Shown here piece after piece: positions 1-6,646 of a stretch of 12,895 bases of DNA; the stretch's first letter is position 1, and every line of letters begins with the position of its first letter. The notes beneath the pieces are model-generated. The model was not told the DNA's origin. It did no database searches and saw nothing but the letters and a program-made list of their open reading frames with translations. The DNA comes from Actinomycetota bacterium. Lineage in GTDB: Bacteria > Actinomycetota > Thermoleophilia > Gaiellales > Gaiellaceae. The stretch is from assembly GCA_020029625.1 (NCBI GenBank), contig JAIBJP010000036.1, positions 1-12,895 on the forward strand. Direction: 5' to 3'. A program made the translations under genes and the position numbers.

Positions 1-588
1 ACCGTCAACGACCGTCTCACCGCCGACGAGCCGGCGTTCGGCGTCGCGCTCGCCCACGCGTGGCCCAGCGAGCAAGAGACCGAAGGGGCTGTCGAGGTCG
101 CCAGGGCCGCCGCGGCCGCGCTGGGGATCGAGAACGGCCCCACCTACACCCAGGTCGTCCTGAGCCCGGACGGGCCCAAGGTCATGGAGCTGGCGGCGCG
201 CGTCGGCGGCGGGCACGACGCCGAGCTCTGCCTCGCAGCGGTCGGGATCGACCTCAACGGCCTCGCGCTGGCCGCGGCCCTCGGAGAGCCCGTCGAGATC
301 CCCGACCCGAAACCCTCGGGAGGAGCTTGCGTGCGCTTTCTCGTCGCCCCGCCCGGAACACTGAAGAGCGTCGAGGGCATCGACGAGGCGCTGGCCCGGG
401 AGGGGATCGTCGACGCGCGCGTCTATCGCCGCCCGGGCTGGATCATGACGCCGCTTCGCCGCGGAGCTGACCGCGCCGGGTTCGTGCTGGCCAAGGGAAG
501 CTCACGGGACGACGCGCTCACGAAAGCCGACCGCGCGGCCGAGTTAATACGCTTCGAGACGGCCGATGCAGAAGCTCTCGTCCCGTAG
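1..588 (+). CDS. ATP-grasp ligase, L-amino-acid-ligase-like (5' partial)
   Basis: The reading frame is open from the first base to a TAG stop, so only the last 195 residues are present. The segment PKVMELAARVGGGHD matches the end of an ATP-grasp catalytic domain, where an acidic residue (the Glu of MELAAR) binds Mg-ATP. ATP-grasp enzymes join a carboxylate to an amine or thiol through an acyl-phosphate. The final ~90 residues (from SGGACVRFL through VEGIDEAL, RRPGW and DRAGFVLAKG) resemble the C-terminal domain seen in bacterial L-amino acid ligases (LAL_C2-like); this is recognition by eye. The last 23 bases overlap the aminotransferase gene that follows, indicating translational coupling. 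Next to a sugar aminotransferase, one possible role is attaching an amino acid to an amino sugar, but that is inference. The N-terminal part lies outside the window. Another carboxylate-amine ligase subfamily remains possible. Confidence 0.8.
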   Translation, partial: TVNDRLTADEPAFGVALAHAWPSEQETEGAVEVARAAAAALGIENGPTYTQVVLSPDGPKVMELAARVGGGHDAELCLAAVGIDLNGLALAAALGEPVEIPDPKPSGGACVRFLVAPPGTLKSVEGIDEALAREGIVDARVYRRPGWIMTPLRRGADRAGFVLAKGSSRDDALTKADRAAELIRFETADAEALVP

Positions 589-1699
589 GACCACCTTTCT
601 CTCCTTCCAGCCCCCAGCGATCGGGCCGGAAGAGGTTGCCGCCGTCACGGAAACCCTCGACAGCGGGTGGCTCACGACGGGCCCGCGGGCGGCCGAGCTC
701 GAGCGCCGAGTCGCCGAGCTGGCCGGCGCGAGGCACGCCGTCGCACTCTCGTCGGGGACGGCCGCGCTTCACCTCTCGCTCGCCGGGCTCGGCATCGGCC
801 CGGGGGACGAGGTGATCACGTCGCCGATCACCTGGCCGGCCACCGGGAATGTCATCGTGCATCTGGGCGCGCGGCCGGTCTTCGTGGACGTGCGCGACGA
901 TGATCTCAACATCGATCCCGCGCTCGCCGTGAAGGCCGTCACGCCGCGCACGAAAGCTTTGCTTCCCGTCGACCTCGCCGGCCAGCCCGCGGATCTCGAT
1001 CCGCTCGTCGCCACGGGTCTGCCCGTGGTCGAGGACGCCGCCCACGCGATCGAGGCGGAGTACCGGGGCCGCAAGATCGGTGCGATCGCGCACGCCACGT
1101 GCTTCTCGCTCTACGCGACCAAGAACGTCGCCGCGGGAGAAGGCGGAATCGTCACGACCGACGACGACGACCTCGCGGAGGCGATTCTCGAGTACCGGCT
1201 CACCCGCCGTGGGGACGGCTCTCTCTACGACGTGCGGGTGGCGGGCTTCAAGGCCAACCTCTCGGACATCCACGCCGCCATCGCCCTCTGCCAGCTCGAC
1301 AAGCTCGAGCGCCACGCCGAGATCCGCGCCCGCCACGTCGAGTCCTACGACGCCGCGATGGCCGAGCTTCCCGGGATCACGCCGCTCGCGCGCGACCCGC
1401 GCGACCGCCACTCCCTCCACCTCTATGTCGTGAGGATCGACCCTGAGATCGCCGGCGCCGACCGCGACGCCTACCAGCGCGCGTTGGCCGAGGAGAAGAT
1501 CGGCACGAGCATCCACTTCCTCCCGGTGCACAGGCTCACCTACTACCGCGAGCGCTTCCCCGATCAGCCTGCGCTCCCGATCGCCGAGCGGGCCGGCCGC
1601 GAGGTGCTCTCGCTTCCTCTCTCGCCGGCGCACAGCGACGCCGACATCGCGGATGCGATCGAGGCGCTGCGCCGCGTGCACGCCGGCTTCAGTCGGTGA
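566..1699 (+). CDS. DegT/DnrJ/EryC1/StrS-family sugar aminotransferase (ArnB-like)
   Basis: This 377-residue protein has the usual family length. It should transfer an amino group, normally from glutamate, to a keto-sugar nucleotide using PLP. The hallmarks are visible: LSSGTAALHLSL (about 61-72) for phosphate binding, VVEDAAHA (154-161) with Asp157 to contact the PLP ring nitrogen, and FSLYATKN (180-187) with Lys186 as the Schiff-base lysine. The C-terminal IHFLPVH motif is also typical of the family. The product may be a UDP- or dTDP-4-amino sugar, but the sequence does not fix the sugar. The ATG start at 566 lies inside the upstream ligase gene (23-base overlap), and the stop overlaps the GTG start of the next gene, so translation is probably coupled in one operon. 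No good Shine-Dalgarno sequence precedes the start, which fits coupling. Confidence 0.92.
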   Translation: MQKLSSRRTTFLSFQPPAIGPEEVAAVTETLDSGWLTTGPRAAELERRVAELAGARHAVALSSGTAALHLSLAGLGIGPGDEVITSPITWPATGNVIVHLGARPVFVDVRDDDLNIDPALAVKAVTPRTKALLPVDLAGQPADLDPLVATGLPVVEDAAHAIEAEYRGRKIGAIAHATCFSLYATKNVAAGEGGIVTTDDDDLAEAILEYRLTRRGDGSLYDVRVAGFKANLSDIHAAIALCQLDKLERHAEIRARHVESYDAAMAELPGITPLARDPRDRHSLHLYVVRIDPEIAGADRDAYQRALAEEKIGTSIHFLPVHRLTYYRERFPDQPALPIAERAGREVLSLPLSPAHSDADIADAIEALRRVHAGFSR

Positions 1700-2685
1700 G
1701 GATCAGCCGCCCCGTACGCATCGGCCTCCAGCTGCTCGTCAGCGGGGCGATCATCGCGTACCTGCTCTGGCAGATCGACGTCGGGCGGACGGTGGACCTG
1801 ATCCGCTCGAGCAACGGCTGGGACCTCCTCGGCGCGTATGTGATCTTCCTTAGCACTACATGGGTGATGGCCTGGCGGTGGCAGGCGCTGTTGGCCGCGA
1901 AGGGGATCCAGGAGCCGCTCAGCTGGCTGACGAAGCTCTACTTCATCGGCTACGCCGCCAGCCAGGTCCTGCCGACCTCCGTCGGAGGAGATGCGGTTCG
2001 CATCACGGCCCACGCGCGCCGCCGCCCGGAGGCGAAGAGCAATGCCGCAGCGGCCGTGCTGATGGAGCGAGTGCTCGGGTCGACCGGCACGGTCGTGCTC
2101 GTGGCGATCGGGCTCGTCCTGGCGATCGGGCGCTACGACCACATCGCCCTGCTGTTCTGGCTGGAGCTGGCCTTCATCCTGGGAATCGCCGCGCTCTTCG
2201 TTCTGCTCTTCTCGCGGCGGGCCAACGCTTGGCTGCAGGCGCGGGAGAGCACGAGACTGCTCGCGCGCGCGTTCCAGAGCGTCTGGCTCGCGCTCCACAG
2301 CTACCGGGACAAGCCCGCGGTCCTCGGCATCGTGCTGGCGGTGACGCTCGGAATCCAGGTCGCGCGGATCATGTCCCTCTGGCTCTGCGGGGAAGCCGTC
2401 GGGCTGGATCTGTCTCCGCTCGTCTACGTCATCCTGGGCCCGCTCCTCTTCCTCGTGATGATGGTTCCGTTCACGATCAACGGCCTGGGCGTGCGGGAGG
2501 CATTCTTCATCGCCTTCCTCGGACGGTTCGACGTCTCCGCCGACGCCGCCTTCGCGACCGGCTTCCTCTTCTACGCGGTCACGATCGCCGCTTCCATCCC
2601 CGGCGGCTTCATCTTGCTCTGGGAGAGCCTGCGGCCGCCGCGGCCCGCACAACCGGTTGACCCATCCGGCGCGCGGGTACCGTAG
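1696..2685 (+). CDS. UPF0104 / LPG-synthase TM-region family membrane protein (flippase-like)
   Basis: This 329-residue integral membrane protein has about eight hydrophobic helices and carries the signatures of the lysylphosphatidylglycerol synthase transmembrane-region family (PF03706-like). These are QVLPTSVGGDAVR (90-102), a downstream MERVLG (123-128), and MVPFTINGLGVREAFF (256-271) with the conserved N-G-x-G-x-R-E core, followed by the SIPGGF turn near 300. There is no soluble aminoacyl-transfer domain, so it is not a full MprF. Stand-alone members are often annotated as flippase-like, and archaeal AglD-type relatives take part in lipid-linked glycosylation. Its GTG start overlaps the aminotransferase stop (GTGA), which gives strict coupling. 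Context suggests that it moves, or helps modify, a lipid-linked sugar made by its neighbours. That role is inferred. Confidence 0.88.
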   Translation: MRISRPVRIGLQLLVSGAIIAYLLWQIDVGRTVDLIRSSNGWDLLGAYVIFLSTTWVMAWRWQALLAAKGIQEPLSWLTKLYFIGYAASQVLPTSVGGDAVRITAHARRRPEAKSNAAAAVLMERVLGSTGTVVLVAIGLVLAIGRYDHIALLFWLELAFILGIAALFVLLFSRRANAWLQARESTRLLARAFQSVWLALHSYRDKPAVLGIVLAVTLGIQVARIMSLWLCGEAVGLDLSPLVYVILGPLLFLVMMVPFTINGLGVREAFFIAFLGRFDVSADAAFATGFLFYAVTIAASIPGGFILLWESLRPPRPAQPVDPSGARVP

Positions 2686-2691
2686 GCGACC

Positions 2692-3945
2692 GTGAACCGG
2701 AAGCTCGTCATCGGGCTGCTTGCCCTGCTCGTTTTCGCCGTAGGAGCCGCGGCCGCGGTCTACGTGTGGAAGCAGCGGAACCCCGCCGACGTCCGCGGAT
2801 CCTCCACGGAGGAGTTCGTCACGACCGAAGGACCGGCGACGACGACTCGGCCCGAGGAGGAGGTCCTGAAGGAGCCGTGGCCGACCTACGGGTTCGACGC
2901 CCAGCGCACGCGCTTCGCTCCGGACTTCTCCCATCGGCCGCCGTATAAGCGCCTCTGGACGGTGAACGGCAAGAGCCTCCTCGAGTACCCGCCGGTGGTG
3001 GCCTACGACCGCGCGTATATCGGGACGAACCGCGGCCTCTTCTTCGCCATCGACGCGAAGACCGGGAACGTGGACTGGAGGCTGAACTTCAAGCGCTGCA
3101 TAGCGTCCTCCCCGCACGTTGCCGACGGAGTCGTCTACCAGCCGCTGATGGATCCCTCGCCGTGCGCGGATCACAACGAGTCGGCACCCGGGTTCATGGT
3201 CGCCATGGACGCGGAGTCGGGCGAGGAGCTCTGGCGATTCAAGGCCGGCGTGATCGAGACGCCGCCGCTCCTCGTGGGCGGGATCCTCTACTTCGGCTCC
3301 TGGGACAAGAAGATCTATGCGCTGGACATCGAGACGCAAAAGCCCGTCTGGACGTACAAGACCGGCGACAAGGTGAAGGACGGGCCCGCCTTCGCCGGCG
3401 GGACGATCTTCGTGGGCTCCTACGACGGGAACGTCTACGCGCTCGACGCCAAGACCGGGAAGCTCCGCTGGAAGGCCGCCGCGCAGTCGCGGCTGGGCGG
3501 TCAGGGCAACTGGTACGCGACGCCCGCTGTCGCCTATGGGCGCGTCTTCATCGGGAACACCGACGGGAAGATGTACGCGTTCGGGGCCAAGAGCGGGAAG
3601 CTGCTCTGGGTCAAGGGCACGGGCGGCTACATCTACTCCTCAGCCGGCATCTGGGAGAAGACCGTCTACGCCGGCTCCTACGACGGCCATTTCTATGCGT
3701 TCGACGCAGCCACCGGGGACATCCGCTGGAGCTTCGCCGCCGGCGGGCCGATCTCGGGCGCCCCCACGATCATGGACGGCGTCGTCTACTTCTCGACGCT
3801 GAAGACGCGCACCTTCGCGCTCGACGCGAAGAGCGGGAAGAAGCTCTGGACGTTCGGCGACGGCCAATACTCGCCGCTCGTGGCCGACGAGGAGCGCGTC
3901 TATCTGGTCGGCGTCAAGCGCCTCTACGGGATGGGGCCGCGGTAG
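2692..3945 (+). CDS. Membrane-anchored PQQ-type (BamB-like) beta-propeller protein
   Basis: This 417-residue protein begins with MNRK and a hydrophobic helix at about 5-25, so it is probably anchored with the rest outside the cell. A Thr/Glu-rich linker (about 37-60) precedes a propeller that opens with EPWPTYGFDAQRTRF. Seven copies of a strand motif of the type YALDAxTGxxxW can be read, starting near residues 118, 169, 209 and 249 with three more after them. The repeats resemble PQQ-dependent dehydrogenase and BamB blades. I see no catalytic or haem motif, so a binding or scaffold role is more likely than an oxidoreductase. Cys136 and Cys158 sit in an insertion in the second blade and could form a disulfide. 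The GTG start follows the upstream stop by six bases. A weak TTGACC (2657-2662), N15, TACCGT (2678-2683) pair may give it an extra promoter. Its partner is unknown. Confidence 0.87.
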   Translation: MNRKLVIGLLALLVFAVGAAAAVYVWKQRNPADVRGSSTEEFVTTEGPATTTRPEEEVLKEPWPTYGFDAQRTRFAPDFSHRPPYKRLWTVNGKSLLEYPPVVAYDRAYIGTNRGLFFAIDAKTGNVDWRLNFKRCIASSPHVADGVVYQPLMDPSPCADHNESAPGFMVAMDAESGEELWRFKAGVIETPPLLVGGILYFGSWDKKIYALDIETQKPVWTYKTGDKVKDGPAFAGGTIFVGSYDGNVYALDAKTGKLRWKAAAQSRLGGQGNWYATPAVAYGRVFIGNTDGKMYAFGAKSGKLLWVKGTGGYIYSSAGIWEKTVYAGSYDGHFYAFDAATGDIRWSFAAGGPISGAPTIMDGVVYFSTLKTRTFALDAKSGKKLWTFGDGQYSPLVADEERVYLVGVKRLYGMGPR

Positions 3946-3973
3946 TGAGAGCGCGGACGGCCGGAGCCTGAGT

Positions 3974-3979
3974 TAGATT
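3974..3979 (+). promoter_or_regulatory. Putative -10 box for a leaderless GT2 transcript
   Basis: TAGATT ends six bases before the GTG start of the GT2 gene. That spacing puts the transcription start at or next to the start codon. No convincing -35 hexamer is visible, and no Shine-Dalgarno sequence lies in the 40-base gap after the propeller gene. Confidence 0.5.
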
Positions 3980-3985
3980 CGCCGG

Positions 3986-4924
3986 GTGTACGAGGGGCGC
4001 ACAGTCGCGGTGGTCGTCCCCGCCTACAACGAGGAGGCGTTGGTCGGCTCGACCGTCTCCGGCATTCCCGCCTTCGTCGACCGCATCATCGTCGTCGACG
4101 ACGGCTCGAAGGACGAGACCGCCGTGCGCGCCCAGAACGCCGACAAGCGGGTCGAGGTCATCCCGCACGAGCGCAACCAGGGAGTGGGCGCGGCGATCGT
4201 CACCGGCTACCGGCGGGCCATCGCCATCGGCGTCGACGTGACCTGCGTGATGGCCGCCGACGGCCAGATGGATCCCGACGATCTCGAGACGCTCGTGCGG
4301 GCCATTGCCATCGACGAGACCGATTACGCCAAGGCCAACCGCCTCTTCACCGGCCAGGCGTGGCAGCTGATCCCGCGCACGCGCTACCTCGGGAACGCCG
4401 CGCTCTCGTTCATGACGAAGATCGCCTCCGGCTACTGGCACGTCGCCGACTCGCAGTCCGGCTACACCGCGGTGAACCTCGAGACGCTCAAGCTGCTCGA
4501 CCTCGACCGGATCTATCGCCGCTACGGCTTCCCCAACGACCTGCTCGTCCACCTGAACGTCTTCAACCGGCGCGTGCGCGACTACCCGTCACGCCCGATC
4601 TACGGCGTCGGCGAGCGGAGCGGGATTCGCCTCCGCCACGTGGTGCCGAAGATCTCGTGGCTTCTGCTCAAGGGCTTCTTCTGGCGGATGGGCCAGAAGT
4701 ACGTCATCCGCGACTTCCACCCGCTGATCCTCTTCTACATGCTCGGGATCCTCCTGTTCGCCGGCGGATTCCTGCTGGGGATCGCCGAGGTCGTGCTGCG
4801 GATCGCGGGCAACCCGATCACGAGCGCGACGATCGTCCTCGTCGCCCTTCTCGTCATCTCCGGGCTGCAACTGCTGCTCTTCGCCATGTGGTTCGACATG
4901 GAGTCGAACAAGGACTTGCGCTAG
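3986..4924 (+). CDS. GT2-family glycosyltransferase, polyprenyl-phosphate-sugar synthase-like
   Basis: This 312-residue enzyme has a GT-A catalytic domain followed by two C-terminal membrane helices (about 246-271 and 279-301), the layout of ArnC/GtrB/DPM-type polyprenyl-phosphate glycosyltransferases. Visible motifs are VVVPAYNEE (9-17), IVVDDGSKDET (35-45) for nucleotide binding, AADGQMDPDDL (90-100) with the metal-binding acidic residues, and DSQSGY (155-160) in the acceptor region. It is expected to move a sugar from a nucleotide donor to a polyprenyl phosphate on the cytoplasmic face. The GTG start is chosen because the motif begins immediately after it and a TAGATT box lies six bases upstream. 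It is separated from the propeller gene by 40 bases and converges on the PAP2 gene. With the ArnB-like aminotransferase upstream, an amino-sugar donor is plausible but not shown. Confidence 0.9.
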   Translation: MYEGRTVAVVVPAYNEEALVGSTVSGIPAFVDRIIVVDDGSKDETAVRAQNADKRVEVIPHERNQGVGAAIVTGYRRAIAIGVDVTCVMAADGQMDPDDLETLVRAIAIDETDYAKANRLFTGQAWQLIPRTRYLGNAALSFMTKIASGYWHVADSQSGYTAVNLETLKLLDLDRIYRRYGFPNDLLVHLNVFNRRVRDYPSRPIYGVGERSGIRLRHVVPKISWLLLKGFFWRMGQKYVIRDFHPLILFYMLGILLFAGGFLLGIAEVVLRIAGNPITSATIVLVALLVISGLQLLLFAMWFDMESNKDLR

Positions 4925-4949
4925 GCCGCTCGATTGACGAAACAACCGG

Positions 4950-5570
4950 TTAGGCGCTGCGCCTTCTCTTCTGAGCGTCGAAGGCTCGCCAAGCAGGCGC
5001 GACAAGCGGGTCCGTAACCGCGCTCAGGAGCGCGACGACCCGAGACCAACGACTTCCGCCGGCGAAGAAGACGACCAAAGCGGCTAGAAGGCCGATCAAC
5101 GCGCCACCAGCAATGTCGCCCGGATAGTGCAAGCCGACGAGTACGCGCGTGATTGCAACGAGAGACGCCCCGGCGAGGAAAAGCGCGCCAACTCGCCGCC
5201 CGCCTATCAGGGCGACGGAGAAGGCGATGGCGAAGGCGGCGACTGCATGATCGCTCGGAAATGAGGGCTCAGACGAGGGCGGGGCGAGAAGAAGAGTCTG
5301 TGTTGGGTGAGAAACGAACGGGCGCTCTCGGACCCAAACGTGGGTGATCGCTTGGCTCAGTAGTAAACCCAGTCCCGCCGAGGCGAGTCCGGCAATGCAA
5401 GCGACCTTCCATCGGTACCACGGCCCAGGCCGGTCGAGGAACCAGAGCGAAACGGTCGCTAGGGCAAAGAGGGGCACGGCCCAGAAGGTCACGAAATCCT
5501 CGATCTCGTCCCCGACGAGGGAATGGCCGCGCAACAGGCCGTTGAGAAAGTGGAAGAGTGCCCAGTCGAT
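4950..5570 (-). CDS. PAP2-family lipid phosphatase (undecaprenyl-diphosphatase-like), apparent ATC start
   Basis: A membrane phosphatase of the PAP2 superfamily, probably removing phosphate from a polyprenyl or phosphatidate lipid outside the membrane. Counted from the ATC codon at 5570-5568 it has 206 residues. The motifs are RERPF (Arg83-Pro84), FPSDH (His108) and TRVLVGLHYPGD (Arg142, His148, Asp152), which match the three phosphatase motifs; the leading Lys of motif 1 is absent. The first canonical start is a TTG at 5534, but the reading before it, IDWALFHFLNGL, matches the usual N-terminus of BcrC-like PAP2 proteins. A TGA stop sits directly before the ATC. A TAGGTT box (5577-5582) stands six bases before the ATC, as at neighbouring genes. 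So the start may be a true ATC, a mutated ATG or a base error. Two hand-counted 60-base samples are 60 % GC against about 72 % next door, suggesting a different origin. Confidence 0.85.
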   Translation of the reverse strand: MDWALFHFLNGLLRGHSLVGDEIEDFVTFWAVPLFALATVSLWFLDRPGPWYRWKVACIAGLASAGLGLLLSQAITHVWVRERPFVSHPTQTLLLAPPSSEPSFPSDHAVAAFAIAFSVALIGGRRVGALFLAGASLVAITRVLVGLHYPGDIAGGALIGLLAALVVFFAGGSRWSRVVALLSAVTDPLVAPAWRAFDAQKRRRSA

Positions 5571-5576
5571 TCACGA

Positions 5577-5582
5577 AACCTA
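5577..5582 (-). promoter_or_regulatory. Putative -10 box for the PAP2 gene
   Basis: TAGGTT on the reverse strand ends six bases before the ATC codon where PAP2 homology begins. It lies 42 bases before the annotated-type TTG start, so it favours the upstream start. No clear -35 hexamer is seen. Confidence 0.45.
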
Positions 5583-5617
5583 TCGCTACGCGTCCTAGCC
5601 CCGTGCACAGGCCCGTT

Positions 5618-5623
5618 TAGGGT
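5618..5623 (+). promoter_or_regulatory. Putative -10 box for a leaderless GT4 transcript
   Basis: TAGGGT ends six bases before the GTG start of the GT4 gene, with no Shine-Dalgarno sequence between them. The -35 region is not recognisable. Confidence 0.45.
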
Positions 5624-5629
5624 GCCGAA

Positions 5630-6646
5630 GTGAAAGTCGCGGTCTTCACGACCTCGTATCCCCGAGGGGAGGGTGACTTCGCCGGGCGGTTCGTGGCCGA
5701 CCTCGTCGAGCGCCTGCGCGAGCGCGGGGTCGAGGTGACCGTGGTAGGCCCGGAGGCCTACCGAGGTTTCGGGGGCTCGGGCGGCGTGGTGGCGGGCTTT
5801 CGGCGCAAGCCGTGGCTGGCGCCGGTCGTCCTCGCGTCGATGGCACACGGGTTGCGCCGCGCCGCCCGGGACGCCGACCTCGTGCACGCCCACTGGCTCG
5901 CCAGCATGCTCGTGGCGCCGGCGGCCCGGAAGCCCGTTGTCCTGACGCTGCACGGCTCGGGCACGGCGGGGCGCTTCGAGGATCTACAGGTGCTGGCCAA
6001 AGCGCCGCGCCTGGCCGGAGCGCTGCTTCGCCGCGCCCGCGTCGTCATCGGCGTCTCCGAGCAGCTGACGGACGCCGCGCGGCAAGCAGGCGCGGGTGAT
6101 GCCCGCTGGATCCCCAACGCCGTCGAGATCCCGGCCGAGGCCGGAGAGGAAGCCGACCCGCCGGAGATCCTCTTCGTCGGCCGGCTCTCCGCGGAGAAGG
6201 GGATCCGCACGCTCGTCGACGCGACCCGCGGTCTCAACCTCGTCGTCGCCGGCGACGGGCCGCTCCGCTCTCTCGTTCCCGACGCGCTCGGCTTCGTCCC
6301 TCACGAGGAAGTGCAGCGGCTGCTGGCCCGTGCGGCGGTCGTTGTCCTCCCCTCACACCGCGAGGGACTGCCGATGGTGCTGCTCGAGGCGATGGCACAC
6401 GGCCGCGCCGTCGTTGCGACCCCTGTTGGCGGCATCCCCAGCCTGGTCGAGGACGGCGTCACCGGCCTCCTCGTCCCGCCAGGCGATCCAAAGGCGCTCC
6501 GGGAGGCCGTCAAGCGCTTGCTGGCAGACCCCGATCTCCGCCGCCGGCTCGGTGAAGCAGCCCGGGCCAAGGTCAGCGCGCTCTCCTCCTGGGAGCGGGT
6601 AACCGACGCCACGCTCGACGCCTACGCTGCCGCGCTGACCGTCTAG
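5630..6646 (+). CDS. GT4-family glycosyltransferase (GT-B fold)
   Basis: This 338-residue protein has the two Rossmann-like halves of a GT-B enzyme. The N-terminal acceptor half starts MKVAVFTTSYPRGEGDFAGRF and includes LVHAHWL (84-90) and LTLHGSG (105-111). The C-terminal donor half holds LFVGRLSAEKG (181-191), with Arg185 and Lys190 expected to contact the donor diphosphate, and EGLPMVLLE (245-253), the E-x7-E signature of retaining family 4 enzymes, followed by PVGGIPSLVEDGVTG. It likely adds a hexose from a nucleotide sugar to a lipid or saccharide acceptor at the cytoplasmic face. It is slightly shorter than many family members but complete. The GTG start fits both the motif onset and the TAGGGT box upstream. 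Its TAG stop and the reverse-strand stop of the MFS gene share the same CTAG bases. Confidence 0.92.
   Translation: MKVAVFTTSYPRGEGDFAGRFVADLVERLRERGVEVTVVGPEAYRGFGGSGGVVAGFRRKPWLAPVVLASMAHGLRRAARDADLVHAHWLASMLVAPAARKPVVLTLHGSGTAGRFEDLQVLAKAPRLAGALLRRARVVIGVSEQLTDAARQAGAGDARWIPNAVEIPAEAGEEADPPEILFVGRLSAEKGIRTLVDATRGLNLVVAGDGPLRSLVPDALGFVPHEEVQRLLARAAVVVLPSHREGLPMVLLEAMAHGRAVVATPVGGIPSLVEDGVTGLLVPPGDPKALREAVKRLLADPDLRRRLGEAARAKVSALSSWERVTDATLDAYAAALTV

Noticed and set aside
518..1681. Long antisense open frame (387 codons) opposite the aminotransferase gene
   Set aside because: It lies wholly opposite a well-supported PLP enzyme, its product is Arg/Asp/Glu-rich without motifs, and such shadows are expected at about 70 % GC.
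1564..3339. Antisense open frame of 591 codons across the UPF0104 and propeller genes
   Set aside because: It spans two genes with clear domain motifs; its product is low-complexity and charged with no recognisable domain.
4952..4964. Palindrome AGGCGC-T-GCGCCT near the GT2/PAP2 convergent ends as a terminator
   Set aside because: It lies inside the PAP2 coding end, the usable stem is about five pairs with a three-base loop, and no T-run follows.
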